Below, in pieces: positions 51,224 through 60,674 of a stretch of 64,000 bases of DNA; within the stretch, counting starts at the first letter, position 1; each line of letters starts with the position of its first letter. The stretch is from assembly GCA_041910015.1 (NCBI GenBank), contig JAYRRR010000125.1, positions 46,089-110,088 of the forward strand. The letters run 5' to 3'. Position numbers and translations under genes: made by a program. The DNA is from RPQJ01 sp041910015. Its GTDB lineage: Bacteria; Pseudomonadota; Gammaproteobacteria; Steroidobacterales; Steroidobacteraceae. The notes under the pieces are model-generated. The model saw nothing but the letters and a program-made list of their open reading frames with translations. It did no database searches and had not been told where the DNA came from.

Positions 51224-53530
51224 ATGTGGCGGATGGCCGGCGGCGCACTGGCCGGGTGCTGTGTCATGCTCGCGCTGCCCGTGGCAGTTCCGTTGTGGCC
51301 GTGGCCCGCGGTGTCGGGATTGCTGTTGTTGGCATTGGCCGGGATGGCACGGGCGGCGTGGCTCGGTGCGTTCGTGGTCGGCGCCCTGCTGTGTCTCGTG
51401 ACGCTGCACTCCGCGCTCGAAGACCGGCTCGATCCGGCGCTCGAAGGCGAGGTCTTGCGCGCCCGCGGGACGGTGGTCAACGTCCCGCAGGGCACGCTTG
51501 CGGCACTCAGGTTCCGTTTCGCGCCCGACCGCGCTGCGGCGGGCACCCCGCGCCTGCCGGCATGTGTCGAACTGACCTGGTACGACGCGCCCTCGCGCGT
51601 GCTGGCCGGCGAACGGCTCGAACTCGAACTCAAGCTGCGGCGGCCGCGCGGCTTTGCGAATCCGGGTGCACGTGACAACGAGGCGCGCATGCTGCGCGAA
51701 CGCGTCGGTGCCAGCGGCTACGTGCGCTCGGGGCAGCGGCTCGGGCGCCCAGCCGGCACCGGGTGGCGACATCCCGTCCTGCTGCTGCGTGCGCGGGTGG
51801 CGGACGCCGTTCGTGCCGCGCTCGGCGAGCGGTCGTCGGCCGGCATCGTGGCCGGCCTCGCGGTCGGCCTGCAGGACGCGCTGAGTCGTGAACAGTGGCT
51901 GGCGCTCTCGCGCAGTGGCACGAGCCACCTCATGGCGATCTCGGGGCTGCACATCGCGATGGTGGCGGCGGTGGCGGCCTGGGTCGCGGCGCGGCTGCAA
52001 CGCCTGCGCCAGCGTCGTGGCGCGCTCGGCGCGCAGCGCGACGCCGCCCTGCTCGCAGGTGCGCTGGCGGCGCTCGGCTACAGCCTGCTTGCGGGCTGGT
52101 CCGTGCCGACGCAGCGGACGATGGTCATGATCGCGGCGGGCGCCCTGGCGCTGCGGCTGCGCCGACGCGTCGGCACGTCTGACGGCTTCGGGCTCTGCCT
52201 GTGTGCCGTGCTGCTGCTCGATCCGCTCGCGCCGCTGGCGCCGGGCTTCTGGCTCTCGTTCGGGGCCGTGGCCGTGCTGCTGTACGCGACCGGCGGATAC
52301 GTACTGCGCGCGCCAGGGTGGCTGCAATACCTGCGCGTGCAGGGCGTCGTCACGCTCGGCCTGACGCCGGCGCTGGTCGGCAGCTTCGGTGCCGTCTCGG
52401 TCGTCTCGGCGCTCGTCAACCTCTACGCCATCCCGCTCTATACGCTCGTCGTCGTGCCGGCCGTGCTCGTCTCCTGTGTCTGCGTGCTCGTCTGGCCCGC
52501 CCTGGGCGAGGTGCTGCTCGACTGGACCGGTGCGCTGATCGAGGCGACGTGGCCATCGATCGACGGGCCTGCGCACTGGCGGCTCGCCACGTGGCACGTC
52601 GCGGGGCTGGGGCCGCGCGCCTGGACGGCGCTGATTGCGGGCTCCGTCGCGGTGCTTTCGCCCTTGCCGCGACTCGGCCGGGCCGCGGGTGCGGTGCTGG
52701 TCGTCGCTGCGTGCCTCGCGCGACCCCCGCCGGTGTCGCAAGGCACGGCGCGGATCACGGTGCTCGATGTCGGACAGGGGCTCGCCGTCGCCGTGGAGAC
52801 GCGTCGTCACACGCTCGTCTACGACGCGGGCCCGTCGTTCCGCAGCGGCAGCGACGCTGGTCAGATCGTCGTGGCGCCATTCCTGTACCACCGCGGCATT
52901 CGCGCGCTCGACATGCTGGTCGTCAGTCACGACGACGACGACCATGCGGGAGGTACGGCGAGCGTGCTGGGGCTGCTGCCCGTCGCCACGCTCGTGACCG
53001 GCCCGAGCCTCGCCGCCGACGCCTGGCCGGCCAGCGACGCCGGGATGCGGCGGTGTCGCTGTCGCCGAGGCACGCACTGGTCCTGGGACGGCGTCGAGTT
53101 CGCCTGGCTGCACCCGGGCCCCGGTCCCTATGAGCGCGACAACGACGGTTCGTGCGTGCTGGTCGTGCGGGCGGGAGCGCATGCGGCGCTAGTGACGGGC
53201 GACGTCGAAAAGACGGCCGAGGCGGAGATGCTCGCGGCGGCGGTGGTCGAGCCGGTGGACGTGATGGTGGTGCCGCATCACGGCAGCCGCAGCTCGTCGA
53301 CGCCGGCCCTGGTCGGCGCGACGCGGCCCCGCTGGGCAGTCTACGCGGCCGGTCATCGCAACCGCTGGAACTTCCCCGCGGCCGCGGTAGTCGAGCGATG
53401 GGAAGGCGTCGGAGCGCGCGGGTTGCGTACCGGCGCGAGTGGGGCGACGACCTTCGTGCTCGGAACAGACGGACCGCTCGCGCCCGAGGAATGGCGTCCC
53501 ATGCATCCACGGCCGTGGCGGGATCCATGA
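51224..53530 (+). CDS. comEC: DNA internalization-related competence protein ComEC/Rec2
   Basis: A 768-aa membrane protein that forms the inner-membrane DNA channel of natural transformation. It has N-terminal helices, a DUF4131-like outer part (about 70-190), the competence domain with SRSGTSHLMAISGLHIAMVA and SVPTQRTMVMIAAG, and a beta-lactamase-fold domain from about 520 with SHDDDDHAGGT and VPHHGSRSSSTP that binds metal. ATG 51224 with gagg about ten bases upstream is preferred to TTG 51206. The presence of comEC hints that the strain can take up DNA, but pilus genes are outside the window. Confidence 0.93.
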   Translation: MWRMAGGALAGCCVMLALPVAVPLWPWPAVSGLLLLALAGMARAAWLGAFVVGALLCLVTLHSALEDRLDPALEGEVLRARGTVVNVPQGTLAALRFRFAPDRAAAGTPRLPACVELTWYDAPSRVLAGERLELELKLRRPRGFANPGARDNEARMLRERVGASGYVRSGQRLGRPAGTGWRHPVLLLRARVADAVRAALGERSSAGIVAGLAVGLQDALSREQWLALSRSGTSHLMAISGLHIAMVAAVAAWVAARLQRLRQRRGALGAQRDAALLAGALAALGYSLLAGWSVPTQRTMVMIAAGALALRLRRRVGTSDGFGLCLCAVLLLDPLAPLAPGFWLSFGAVAVLLYATGGYVLRAPGWLQYLRVQGVVTLGLTPALVGSFGAVSVVSALVNLYAIPLYTLVVVPAVLVSCVCVLVWPALGEVLLDWTGALIEATWPSIDGPAHWRLATWHVAGLGPRAWTALIAGSVAVLSPLPRLGRAAGAVLVVAACLARPPPVSQGTARITVLDVGQGLAVAVETRRHTLVYDAGPSFRSGSDAGQIVVAPFLYHRGIRALDMLVVSHDDDDHAGGTASVLGLLPVATLVTGPSLAADAWPASDAGMRRCRCRRGTHWSWDGVEFAWLHPGPGPYERDNDGSCVLVVRAGAHAALVTGDVEKTAEAEMLAAAVVEPVDVMVVPHHGSRSSSTPALVGATRPRWAVYAAGHRNRWNFPAAAVVERWEGVGARGLRTGASGATTFVLGTDGPLAPEEWRPMHPRPWRDP

Positions 53531-53612
53531 GCTGCGCCCGTCGCCCGGGCGGGGGGGCATGCAGTATGATCGCGCTGCCATCATCTCCGGGCACAGGGAT
53601 TCGAGCGACTTC

Positions 53613-54287
53613 ATGTTCGAGATCGTCAAGGCCGGCGGCCCCGTCATGGTGCCGCTCATCCTGTGCTCCGTGCTCGCCGTCGCGATCTCGCTGGAACGTC
53701 TCTGGACGCTGCGCGGCCGGCGCGTCGTTCCCGAGGAACTGACCGACAAGGTCTGGCGCTGGGTCGAGAACCGCACGCTCTCCGACAAGCAGATCCTGGC
53801 GCTGCAGCAGCATTCGCCGCTCGGCCGGGTGCTCGCGGCGGGACTCGCCAACCGCCACCGCGACCGCGTGCTGATGGTCGAGGCGATCGAGGACGCCGGC
53901 CGCCACGTCGCGCACGAACTGGAACGCTATCTGGGCGCGTTGTCGACGATTGCCGCGATCTCGCCGCTGCTCGGTCTGCTCGGCACCGTCACCGGCATGA
54001 TCCGCACGTTCAAGGCGATCACCCTCGCCGGTGTCGGAAATCCGACGGCCATGGCCAGCGGCATCGCCGAAGCGCTGGTCACCACTGCCGCGGGCCTGAT
54101 CATCGCGATTCCGGCGCTCGTCGCGTTCCGCTACCTGCGCGCGCGCGTCGACAGCCACGTGATCGAGATGGAGAAGGAATCGCTCAAGCTGGTCGCGGCG
54201 ATCGACCGGGCAAGCCAGACGCGACCCGCGGCCGCGGGCGAACCGGCCCCGGCGGAGGACGCCGTGCCGCAGGATGCCGTCGCTTGA
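53613..54287 (+). CDS. exbB: ExbB/TolQ-family proton channel
   Basis: A 224-aa inner-membrane protein with three helices. It begins MFEIVKAGGPVMVPLILCSV, then has the conserved TIAAISPLLGLLGTVTGMIR and EALVTTAAGLIIAIPALVAF. It forms the pentameric channel that powers TonB-type transport or an unknown process. ATG 53613 is preferred over ATG 53559. The gene lies in an operon with exbD, msbA and lpxK, as is common in gammaproteobacteria. Confidence 0.93.
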   Translation: MFEIVKAGGPVMVPLILCSVLAVAISLERLWTLRGRRVVPEELTDKVWRWVENRTLSDKQILALQQHSPLGRVLAAGLANRHRDRVLMVEAIEDAGRHVAHELERYLGALSTIAAISPLLGLLGTVTGMIRTFKAITLAGVGNPTAMASGIAEALVTTAAGLIIAIPALVAFRYLRARVDSHVIEMEKESLKLVAAIDRASQTRPAAAGEPAPAEDAVPQDAVA

Positions 54288-54712
54288 AGTTCCAGCAGCG
54301 ACGGCACGCCGACGAGGACCTGAACATGACGTCGTTGATCGACGTTGTGCTGCTGCTGCTGATCTTTTTCATGATGTCGACCAGATTCATCGACGAGAGC
54401 CGGCTGCACGTGCGCCTGCCCGAAGCTGGCGCGCAGCCCGACGAATCGTCGACGCGCGACACCGTCGAGATCGAAGTGACGGCGGAGGGCGGTTACCGTG
54501 TCGGCGGCCGCGACCTGGTCAACAACGGTCCGGACACGCTCGCTACGGCGCTCAACCGTGCCACGGGAAGCAATCGCGGCCGGGTCATCACGATCCGCGC
54601 CGACGCACGGGCCGTGCACCAGTCGGTCGTGACGGCGATGGACGTCGCGGGGCGGCTCGGGTACCGTCAGATCAACATCGCCACGGTCCACGATGGGTCA
54701 CAGGGCCGATAG
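54284..54712 (+). CDS. exbD: ExbD/TolR-family biopolymer transport protein
   Basis: A 142-aa protein with one helix: DLNMTSLIDVVLLLLIFFMM carries the proton-binding Asp. A periplasmic domain follows (about 45-140). It starts at TTG 54284, whose TGA neighbour is the exbB stop (TTGA overlap); no in-frame ATG or GTG precedes it. TTG should limit its level relative to ExbB. The msbA start follows after 16 bp. Confidence 0.9.
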   Translation: MKFQQRRHADEDLNMTSLIDVVLLLLIFFMMSTRFIDESRLHVRLPEAGAQPDESSTRDTVEIEVTAEGGYRVGGRDLVNNGPDTLATALNRATGSNRGRVITIRADARAVHQSVVTAMDVAGRLGYRQINIATVHDGSQGR

Positions 54713-54728
54713 GCGCGTCGACCTAAAG

Positions 54729-56459
54729 ATGCCGCCGGCGGCGCTGCAGACGTACCGCCGTCTGCTGGGCTATCTGCAGCCGCACAAGGGCACCTTTGCG
54801 GTCGGCGTGCTCGGCATGGCGATCTTCGCCGCGACCGACGCCGGCTGGGCCGCGTTCGTGAAGTTCTTCCTCGACGGCACGTTCGTCGACCGCGACCCGC
54901 GCATGGTCTGGCTCGTGCCGGTCGCGCTCGTGGGTCTGTTCATCCTGCGCGGCCTCGGCGATTTCCTGCAGACGTACTGTCCGGGCTACGTCGGCCGCCG
55001 GATCGTCAAGACGCTGCGCGGGCAGATCTTCGACCGCTACGTGCACCTGCCCGTGTCGTATTTCGACCGCCACACCTCGGGCGTGCTGCTCTCGAAGCTC
55101 ACCTACAACACCGAGCAGGTCGCCAACGCCACGACGGACTCCGTGACGGTCTTCGTGCGCGACTCGCTCACCATCGCGGGGCTGATCGGCTACCTGCTGT
55201 ACCTCAATCCGAAGCTCACGCTCTTCAGCCTGATCGTCGGGCCTCTGATCGCCGTGCTGATCCGGCGCATCAACCTGCTGTTCCGCCGCTACAGCCGCCG
55301 CATCCAGAACTCGATGGGCGACGTCACGCGCGTCGCGAAGGAGGCGATCGAGGCGCCGCGCGTCATCCGCGTGTTCAACGCGCAGGACTACGAATCGCGC
55401 ATGTTCGACGAGGTCATCGAGCACAACCGCCGCTCGCACATGAAGCTGTTGCGGACCAAGGGCCTGAGCAACCCGATCGTGCAGACGATTGCGGCCGCGG
55501 GTCTCGCCGGCGTGCTGTACCTCGCCACCGTCGACGCGGTCGCCGGCCGCACGAGCGTCGGCGAGTTCACGTCGTTCATCGCGGCGCTGATGCTGATCAC
55601 GGCCCCGTTGCGCCGCCTGGTCAACGTCGCCGGGCCACTGCAGCAGGGCATCGCGGCCGCGCAGAGCATCTTCGACGTGCTCGATACGCCGCCGGAGGAT
55701 GCGGGCGGTGCCGTGCGGCCGGCGCGCGCCCGCGGCGAGATCGAGTATCGGGAGGTTGCCTTCCAGTACCCGATGACGACCGAGCCGGTGCTGCGCGACG
55801 TGAGCTTCCGGGCGCGGTCCGGCGAGACGATTGCCGTCGTCGGGCGCTCGGGCAGCGGGAAGTCGACGCTTGTCGGACTGCTGCCGCGCTTCTACGATGC
55901 GACCGGCGGGCAGGTGTTCGTCGACGGCACGGACGTGCGTGAGTACGCGCTCGACGCGCTGCGTTCGCAGGTGAGCCTGGTGAGCCAGGATGTCGTGCTG
56001 TTCGACGACACGATCCGCAACAACATCGCGTTCGGCTTTCCGGCGGAAGCCTCGCAGATCGAGGCTGCGGCCCGCGCGGCGCGCGTCACCGAGTTCACCG
56101 ACCAGTTGCCGCTCGGGCTCGAGACGGTCGTCGGCGACCGCGGCACGCTGCTCTCGGGCGGCCAGCGGCAGCGCATCGCGATCGCGCGGGCGCTGCTGCG
56201 CAACACGCCGATCCTGATCCTGGACGAGGCGACGTCCGCGCTCGACACCGAACTCGAGCGGCAGATCCAGCAGCAGCTCGAGGCGCTGATGATCGACCGC
56301 ACGACGCTGGTGATCGCGCATCGCCTCTCGACCGTCGAGAAGGCCGATCGCATCCTCGTCATGGACTCGGGCAGGGTGGTCGAATCGGGCACGCACGTCG
56401 AGTTGCTGGCGCGTGGCGGCCAGTACGCCGTCCTGCACCGGCTGCAGTTCAGCGAGTAG
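54729..56459 (+). CDS. msbA: Lipid A export ATP-binding/permease MsbA
   Basis: A 576-aa ABC exporter that flips lipid A-core across the inner membrane. It has six helices (about 1-320), then an ATPase domain with Walker A VGRSGSGKSTL, signature LLSGGQRQRIAIARAL, Walker B PILILDEATSALD and the H-loop IAHRLSTVEKAD. It is followed by lpxK 7 bp later. ATG 54729 starts MPPAALQTYRRLLGYL, which fits the family N-terminus. Confidence 0.94.
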   Translation: MPPAALQTYRRLLGYLQPHKGTFAVGVLGMAIFAATDAGWAAFVKFFLDGTFVDRDPRMVWLVPVALVGLFILRGLGDFLQTYCPGYVGRRIVKTLRGQIFDRYVHLPVSYFDRHTSGVLLSKLTYNTEQVANATTDSVTVFVRDSLTIAGLIGYLLYLNPKLTLFSLIVGPLIAVLIRRINLLFRRYSRRIQNSMGDVTRVAKEAIEAPRVIRVFNAQDYESRMFDEVIEHNRRSHMKLLRTKGLSNPIVQTIAAAGLAGVLYLATVDAVAGRTSVGEFTSFIAALMLITAPLRRLVNVAGPLQQGIAAAQSIFDVLDTPPEDAGGAVRPARARGEIEYREVAFQYPMTTEPVLRDVSFRARSGETIAVVGRSGSGKSTLVGLLPRFYDATGGQVFVDGTDVREYALDALRSQVSLVSQDVVLFDDTIRNNIAFGFPAEASQIEAAARAARVTEFTDQLPLGLETVVGDRGTLLSGGQRQRIAIARALLRNTPILILDEATSALDTELERQIQQQLEALMIDRTTLVIAHRLSTVEKADRILVMDSGRVVESGTHVELLARGGQYAVLHRLQFSE

Positions 56460-56466
56460 CGCGGCC

Positions 56467-57501
56467 GTGTCGTTCGACGCGTGGCTGCAGCGTCTCTGGT
56501 ACACCCCCGCCTGGCGCAGCCTGCCGCTGTGGCCGCTGTCGCTGTCGTTCCGCGGCGCGGTTGCGCTGCGTGTGGCGCTGCATCGGGCCGGCATGCTCCC
56601 GACCGAGCCGGTCCCCGTTCCCGTCATCGTCGTCGGCAACGTCACGGTCGGCGGCACGGGCAAGACACCTGTAGCGGCGTGGCTGGCGCGGGAACTGACG
56701 CGGCGGGGCTACCGGGTAGGGGTCGTACTGCGGGGTTATGGGGCCGGACATCGAGGCGCGCCACGGAATGTAGGATTGTCGGACAATCCGACGGCGGTCG
56801 GCGACGAAGCCCTGCTGCATGCACGTCGGGGAGTGCACGTAGTCGTGATCGGCGCCGGGCGGGCCGCCGCCGCACGGCTCGCGGCCGCGCAGGGTGCGGA
56901 GGTCATCGTGAGCGACGACGGTCTGCAGCACCTGCGATTGCCGCGCGACTACGAAATTGCCGTCGTGGACGGACAGCGGGGGCTCGGCAACGGCTGGCTG
57001 CTGCCGGCGGGGCCGCTGCGTGAACCGGCGTCGCGGCTCGAGCGCGTGCACGCCGTCGTGGTCACGGAACGCGCCCCCGGCACGGCACGGGTCGCGCCGA
57101 TACTGCGCGGGCCGCTGCAGGTCCCGGCGCGGTTGGAACTCGGCGACGCCGTCAATGTCGTCACGGGTGAACGACGGCCGCTGACCGCGTTCGCGGCGAC
57201 CGGGCCGCTGCATGCCGTCGCAGCCATCGGGCATCCAGAGGCATTCTTCGAGGCACTGCGCGCCGCGGGTCTGGATGTCGTGCCGCACGCGCTGCCGGAC
57301 CACGCCACGTTCGATCCGGCGGCGCTCGGCCTGCCGGCCGGAGCGACGGTCCTGATGACGGAAAAAGATGCCGTAAAATGCACGGTCGTCGGACGGCGTG
57401 AGTGGTGGTGGGTCGACCTCGGCGTGACCTTCGCGCGCTCCGACGCGCAGACGCTGCTCGCGTCGATCCTGGAGCGCACCGGCCTCGCGGTGCGGGAGTG
57501 A
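56467..57501 (+). CDS. lpxK: Tetraacyldisaccharide 4'-kinase
   Basis: A 344-aa membrane-bound kinase of lipid A synthesis that phosphorylates the 4'-position. Walker A is GNVTVGGTGKTP, followed by LRGYG and SDDGLQHLRLPRDYEIAVVD. A typical short hydrophobic start YTPAWRSLPLWPLSL is present. GTG 56467 starts 7 bp after msbA. The msbA-lpxK coupling is common. Confidence 0.95.
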   Translation: MSFDAWLQRLWYTPAWRSLPLWPLSLSFRGAVALRVALHRAGMLPTEPVPVPVIVVGNVTVGGTGKTPVAAWLARELTRRGYRVGVVLRGYGAGHRGAPRNVGLSDNPTAVGDEALLHARRGVHVVVIGAGRAAAARLAAAQGAEVIVSDDGLQHLRLPRDYEIAVVDGQRGLGNGWLLPAGPLREPASRLERVHAVVVTERAPGTARVAPILRGPLQVPARLELGDAVNVVTGERRPLTAFAATGPLHAVAAIGHPEAFFEALRAAGLDVVPHALPDHATFDPAALGLPAGATVLMTEKDAVKCTVVGRREWWWVDLGVTFARSDAQTLLASILERTGLAVRE

Positions 57502-57504
57502 CAC

Positions 57505-57693
57505 TTGGACAACAAGCTGCTCGACATTCTCGCGTGCCCGCTCTGCAAGGGCCCGCTGCAGTGGCACCGCGACGCGCAGTGCCTGGTCTGCCGCGCCGAC
57601 CGCCTCGCGTTCCCCGTCCGGGACGGCATTCCGTTGATGCTCGAGGATGAAGCCCACTCGCTGGCTTCCGACGATCCGCTGCTCGCCGACTGA
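57505..57693 (+). CDS. Trm112-family small zinc-binding protein
   Basis: A 62-aa protein with CPLCKGPL and CLVCRAD, four Cys that bind zinc, and a FPVRDGIPLML end. This YcaR/Trm112-like family often sits between lpxK and kdsB and may activate methyltransferases; its bacterial role is not known. It starts at TTG 57505, three bases after the lpxK stop. Confidence 0.88.
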   Translation: MDNKLLDILACPLCKGPLQWHRDAQCLVCRADRLAFPVRDGIPLMLEDEAHSLASDDPLLAD

Positions 57694-57701
57694 GTCATCG
57701 C

Positions 57702-58478
<777 letters not shown>

Positions 58479-58492
58479 CTGGAGGCGGAAGC

Positions 58493-58825
58493 GTGAACCG
58501 GCCATTTCTCGTCGTCATGGGTCTGACGCTCACGCCCTGGAAGCTGATCGGCTACCTCGGCGTGGCATTGTTCGCCGGTCGCTGGTTCGTGCAGCTCCAT
58601 TACTCGCGCAAGCACCGCCGGCCCGTGGTGCCGACGCTGTTCTGGCTCATGAGCATCACGGGCAGCCTGCTGCTGCTGGCGTACTTCACGTTCGGCAAGA
58701 ACGACTCGGTCGGCATCCTGTCCAACCTGTTCCCGGCGGGCGTCGCGGTGTACAACCTGTACCTCGACCTGGCGCACAAGCGCGCGAGCCGTGCTGCGGC
58801 CGAGGACGACATGCCCGCTGTCTGA
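58493..58825 (+). CDS. LABN-domain (lipid A biosynthesis N-terminal) membrane protein
   Basis: A 110-aa protein with three helices. LTPWKLIGYLGVALFAGRWF, VQLHYSRKHRRPVVPTLFWL and FPAGVAVYNLYL match the LABN domain, found alone or fused to lipid A glycosyltransferase-like enzymes, with an SMR-like fold. Its function is not settled. Start GTG 58493 follows ggaggcgga. It lies 14 bp after kdsB and may be cotranscribed. Confidence 0.85.
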   Translation: MNRPFLVVMGLTLTPWKLIGYLGVALFAGRWFVQLHYSRKHRRPVVPTLFWLMSITGSLLLLAYFTFGKNDSVGILSNLFPAGVAVYNLYLDLAHKRASRAAAEDDMPAV

Positions 58826-58834
58826 GACGCGGGC
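58813..58834 (+). terminator. Stem-loop overlapping the LABN gene stop
   Basis: GCCCGC/GCGGGC (58813-58818 with 58829-58834) plus an inner GTC/GAC pair form a stem whose loop is the TGA stop codon. There is no T-tract, so a role as terminator for this convergent end is uncertain. Confidence 0.35.
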
Positions 58835-58925
58835 GTCGTTCACGCCTGGTTGCGAGGGTGGGTGGTCGTCGAACGCGAGCATTGCCACTCCCTGGTCTCG
58901 TGAATCGTCTTCCCGGGCGCGAGTG

Positions 58926-59663
58926 TCACGACTTCCTGAGTGTCAGGGTCGGGCGTCCGCGCTTGCGCTCCGCAGGCAACAGGGGGCGCACTTCCGCAGG
59001 TGTCAGGTTGCGCCACTTGCCGACCGGCAGGTCGCCGAGCTGCACGTGCATGATCCGCACGCGCTGCAGGCGCCGCACCGTGTAGTCGAAATGCTCGCAC
59101 ATGCGGCGGATCTGCCGGTTCAACCCCTGCGTCAGCACGATACGGAACGTGTTGCGCCCGACCTGTCGCACCGTGCACGGATTCGTCACGGTGTCGAGGA
59201 TCGGCACGCCGACGGCCATGTCGCGGAGGAACTCCGGGGTCAGCGGCCGGTCGACCGAGACGATGTATTCCTTCTCGTGCTCGTGCTCGGCGCGCAGCAC
59301 GCGGTTGACGATGTCGCCGTCGTTGGTGAGCAGGATCAGGCCTTCCGAGTCCTTGTCGAGCCGTCCGATCGGGAAGATGCGCTCGCGGTGCGAGACGAAA
59401 TCGACGATGTTGCCCGGCACCTCGCGGTCGGTTGTGCACTCGATGCCGACCGGCTTGTTCAGCGCGATGTAGACCCGCTGCGGCCGGGACATGAGCGGCC
59501 GCCCGTCGAGCAGCACTGCGTCGTCCCCGCTCACCTGCGTGCCGAGCACGGCCACGGTGCCGTTGACTCGCACGCGCCCGGCCGCGATCCATTCGTCCGC
59601 CTCACGTCGCGAGCAGGCGCCCGTCTCGCTCAGGTACTTGTTGATGCGCAAGCGCTCAGCCAC
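58926..59663 (-). CDS. rluF: 23S rRNA pseudouridine synthase (RluF-like)
   Basis: A 245-aa RsuA-family enzyme. The N-terminal S4 domain (about 3-60) has RINKYLSETGACSRREAD and the catalytic part has GRLDKDSEGLILLTNDG with the catalytic Asp. GLNRQIRRMCEHFDYTVRRL follows. RluF makes pseudouridine 2604 in 23S rRNA; the exact site is inferred from similarity, and RluB/E are alternatives. GTG start 59663 overlaps the yciH stop by 8 bp. Confidence 0.88.
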   Translation of the reverse strand: MAERLRINKYLSETGACSRREADEWIAAGRVRVNGTVAVLGTQVSGDDAVLLDGRPLMSRPQRVYIALNKPVGIECTTDREVPGNIVDFVSHRERIFPIGRLDKDSEGLILLTNDGDIVNRVLRAEHEHEKEYIVSVDRPLTPEFLRDMAVGVPILDTVTNPCTVRQVGRNTFRIVLTQGLNRQIRRMCEHFDYTVRRLQRVRIMHVQLGDLPVGKWRNLTPAEVRPLLPAERKRGRPTLTLRKS

Positions 59664-60018
59664 CCGACCGGCGCACGGTGTAGCCGAGCTTGCCGAGTTC
59701 CTCGACCAGCAGGTCGCGATGGTCGCCCTGGATCTCGATGACGCCGCCGTCGACGGTGCCACCCGAGCCGCAGCGGTTCTTGAGCCGGGTCGCGAGTCCG
59801 GCGAGCGCTTCGCTCGCGAGCGGCAGGCCATGGACGACCGTGACGCCCTTGCCCTTGCGCCCCTGCGTCTGTCGCCCCACGCGCACAATGCCGTCGCCCG
59901 CGGGCGCGCCCGGCTGGGCCGGCCTGCTGCGTCGACAACGGCAATCGGTGACGACCCGGCCACATTCCGGACAGCGGCGACCCTGATCGGTCGTGTAGAC
60001 GATTCGACTGGAACTCAT
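59656..60018 (-). CDS. yciH: SUI1/eIF1-family translation factor YciH
   Basis: A 120-aa protein with an N-terminal zinc-like CPECGRVVTDCRCRR and a C-terminal SUI1 fold (about 45-120): RKGKGVTVVHGLPL, LKNRCGSGGTV and IEIQGDHRD. It resembles E. coli YciH, which may check translation initiation. aaggg precedes ATG 60018. Overlaps rluF by 8 bp. Confidence 0.92.
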   Translation of the reverse strand: MSSSRIVYTTDQGRRCPECGRVVTDCRCRRSRPAQPGAPAGDGIVRVGRQTQGRKGKGVTVVHGLPLASEALAGLATRLKNRCGSGGTVDGGVIEIQGDHRDLLVEELGKLGYTVRRSGG

Positions 60019-60119
60019 CGACCCTTCGCCGCCCGGCGCTGGCACTTCGTCGCGGGGTAGTGTAACCGCTCGACGCGTATCATGACCCGCGGGCGCCACG
60101 ACGCCCGAACCGGCCGCCC

Positions 60120-60674
60120 ATGCCCGACATCGACCGCCATCCCGCCGTCACCGTCGTCTGCGAGACGCCGCGCCTGCGGCTGCGTCACGTCGAGCCGGAC
60201 GACGCCCGCTTCATCCTGACGCTCGTCAACGAGCCGTCCTGGCTGCGTTTCATCGGTGACCGTGGCGTGCGCAGCGAGGATGACGCACGGCGCTACATCG
60301 CCGACGGGCCGCGTCGCATGTACGAGCAGCACGGCTTCGGCCTGTATCTGGTCGAGCGTCGCTCGGATCTGCAGCCGATGGGCCTCTGCGGTCTGCTCCG
60401 GCGCGACACGCTGCCCGAAGTCGACATCGGCTTCGCGCTGGCGCCGGGCTTCCGGGGCCAGGGTTACGCGTACGAGGCCGCCTCGGCAACGCTGGCCTAC
60501 GCTCGCGACGTGCAGCGGCTCGTGCGCATCGTGGCGATTGTGAAGCCCGACAACGTCGCCTCCGGCAGACTGCTGCTGCGGCTCGGCTTGCGACGCCAGG
60601 GCACGATCCGGTTCGGCCCGCAGGACGAGGAACTCGACTACTACGGCACGACCGCCGACTTCACGACGCGGTAG
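60120..60674 (+). CDS. GNAT-family N-acetyltransferase (RimJ/RimL type)
   Basis: A 184-aa enzyme. It begins with ETPRLRLRHVEPDDARFIL, and the acetyl-CoA loop LAPGFRGQGYAYEAASATLA follows; NVASGRLLLRLGLRRQG is the helix that ends GNATs of this type. The substrate is unknown. The last 34 bp overlap the 3' end of the convergent PQQ-type gene at 60641. Confidence 0.9.
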   Translation: MPDIDRHPAVTVVCETPRLRLRHVEPDDARFILTLVNEPSWLRFIGDRGVRSEDDARRYIADGPRRMYEQHGFGLYLVERRSDLQPMGLCGLLRRDTLPEVDIGFALAPGFRGQGYAYEAASATLAYARDVQRLVRIVAIVKPDNVASGRLLLRLGLRRQGTIRFGPQDEELDYYGTTADFTTR

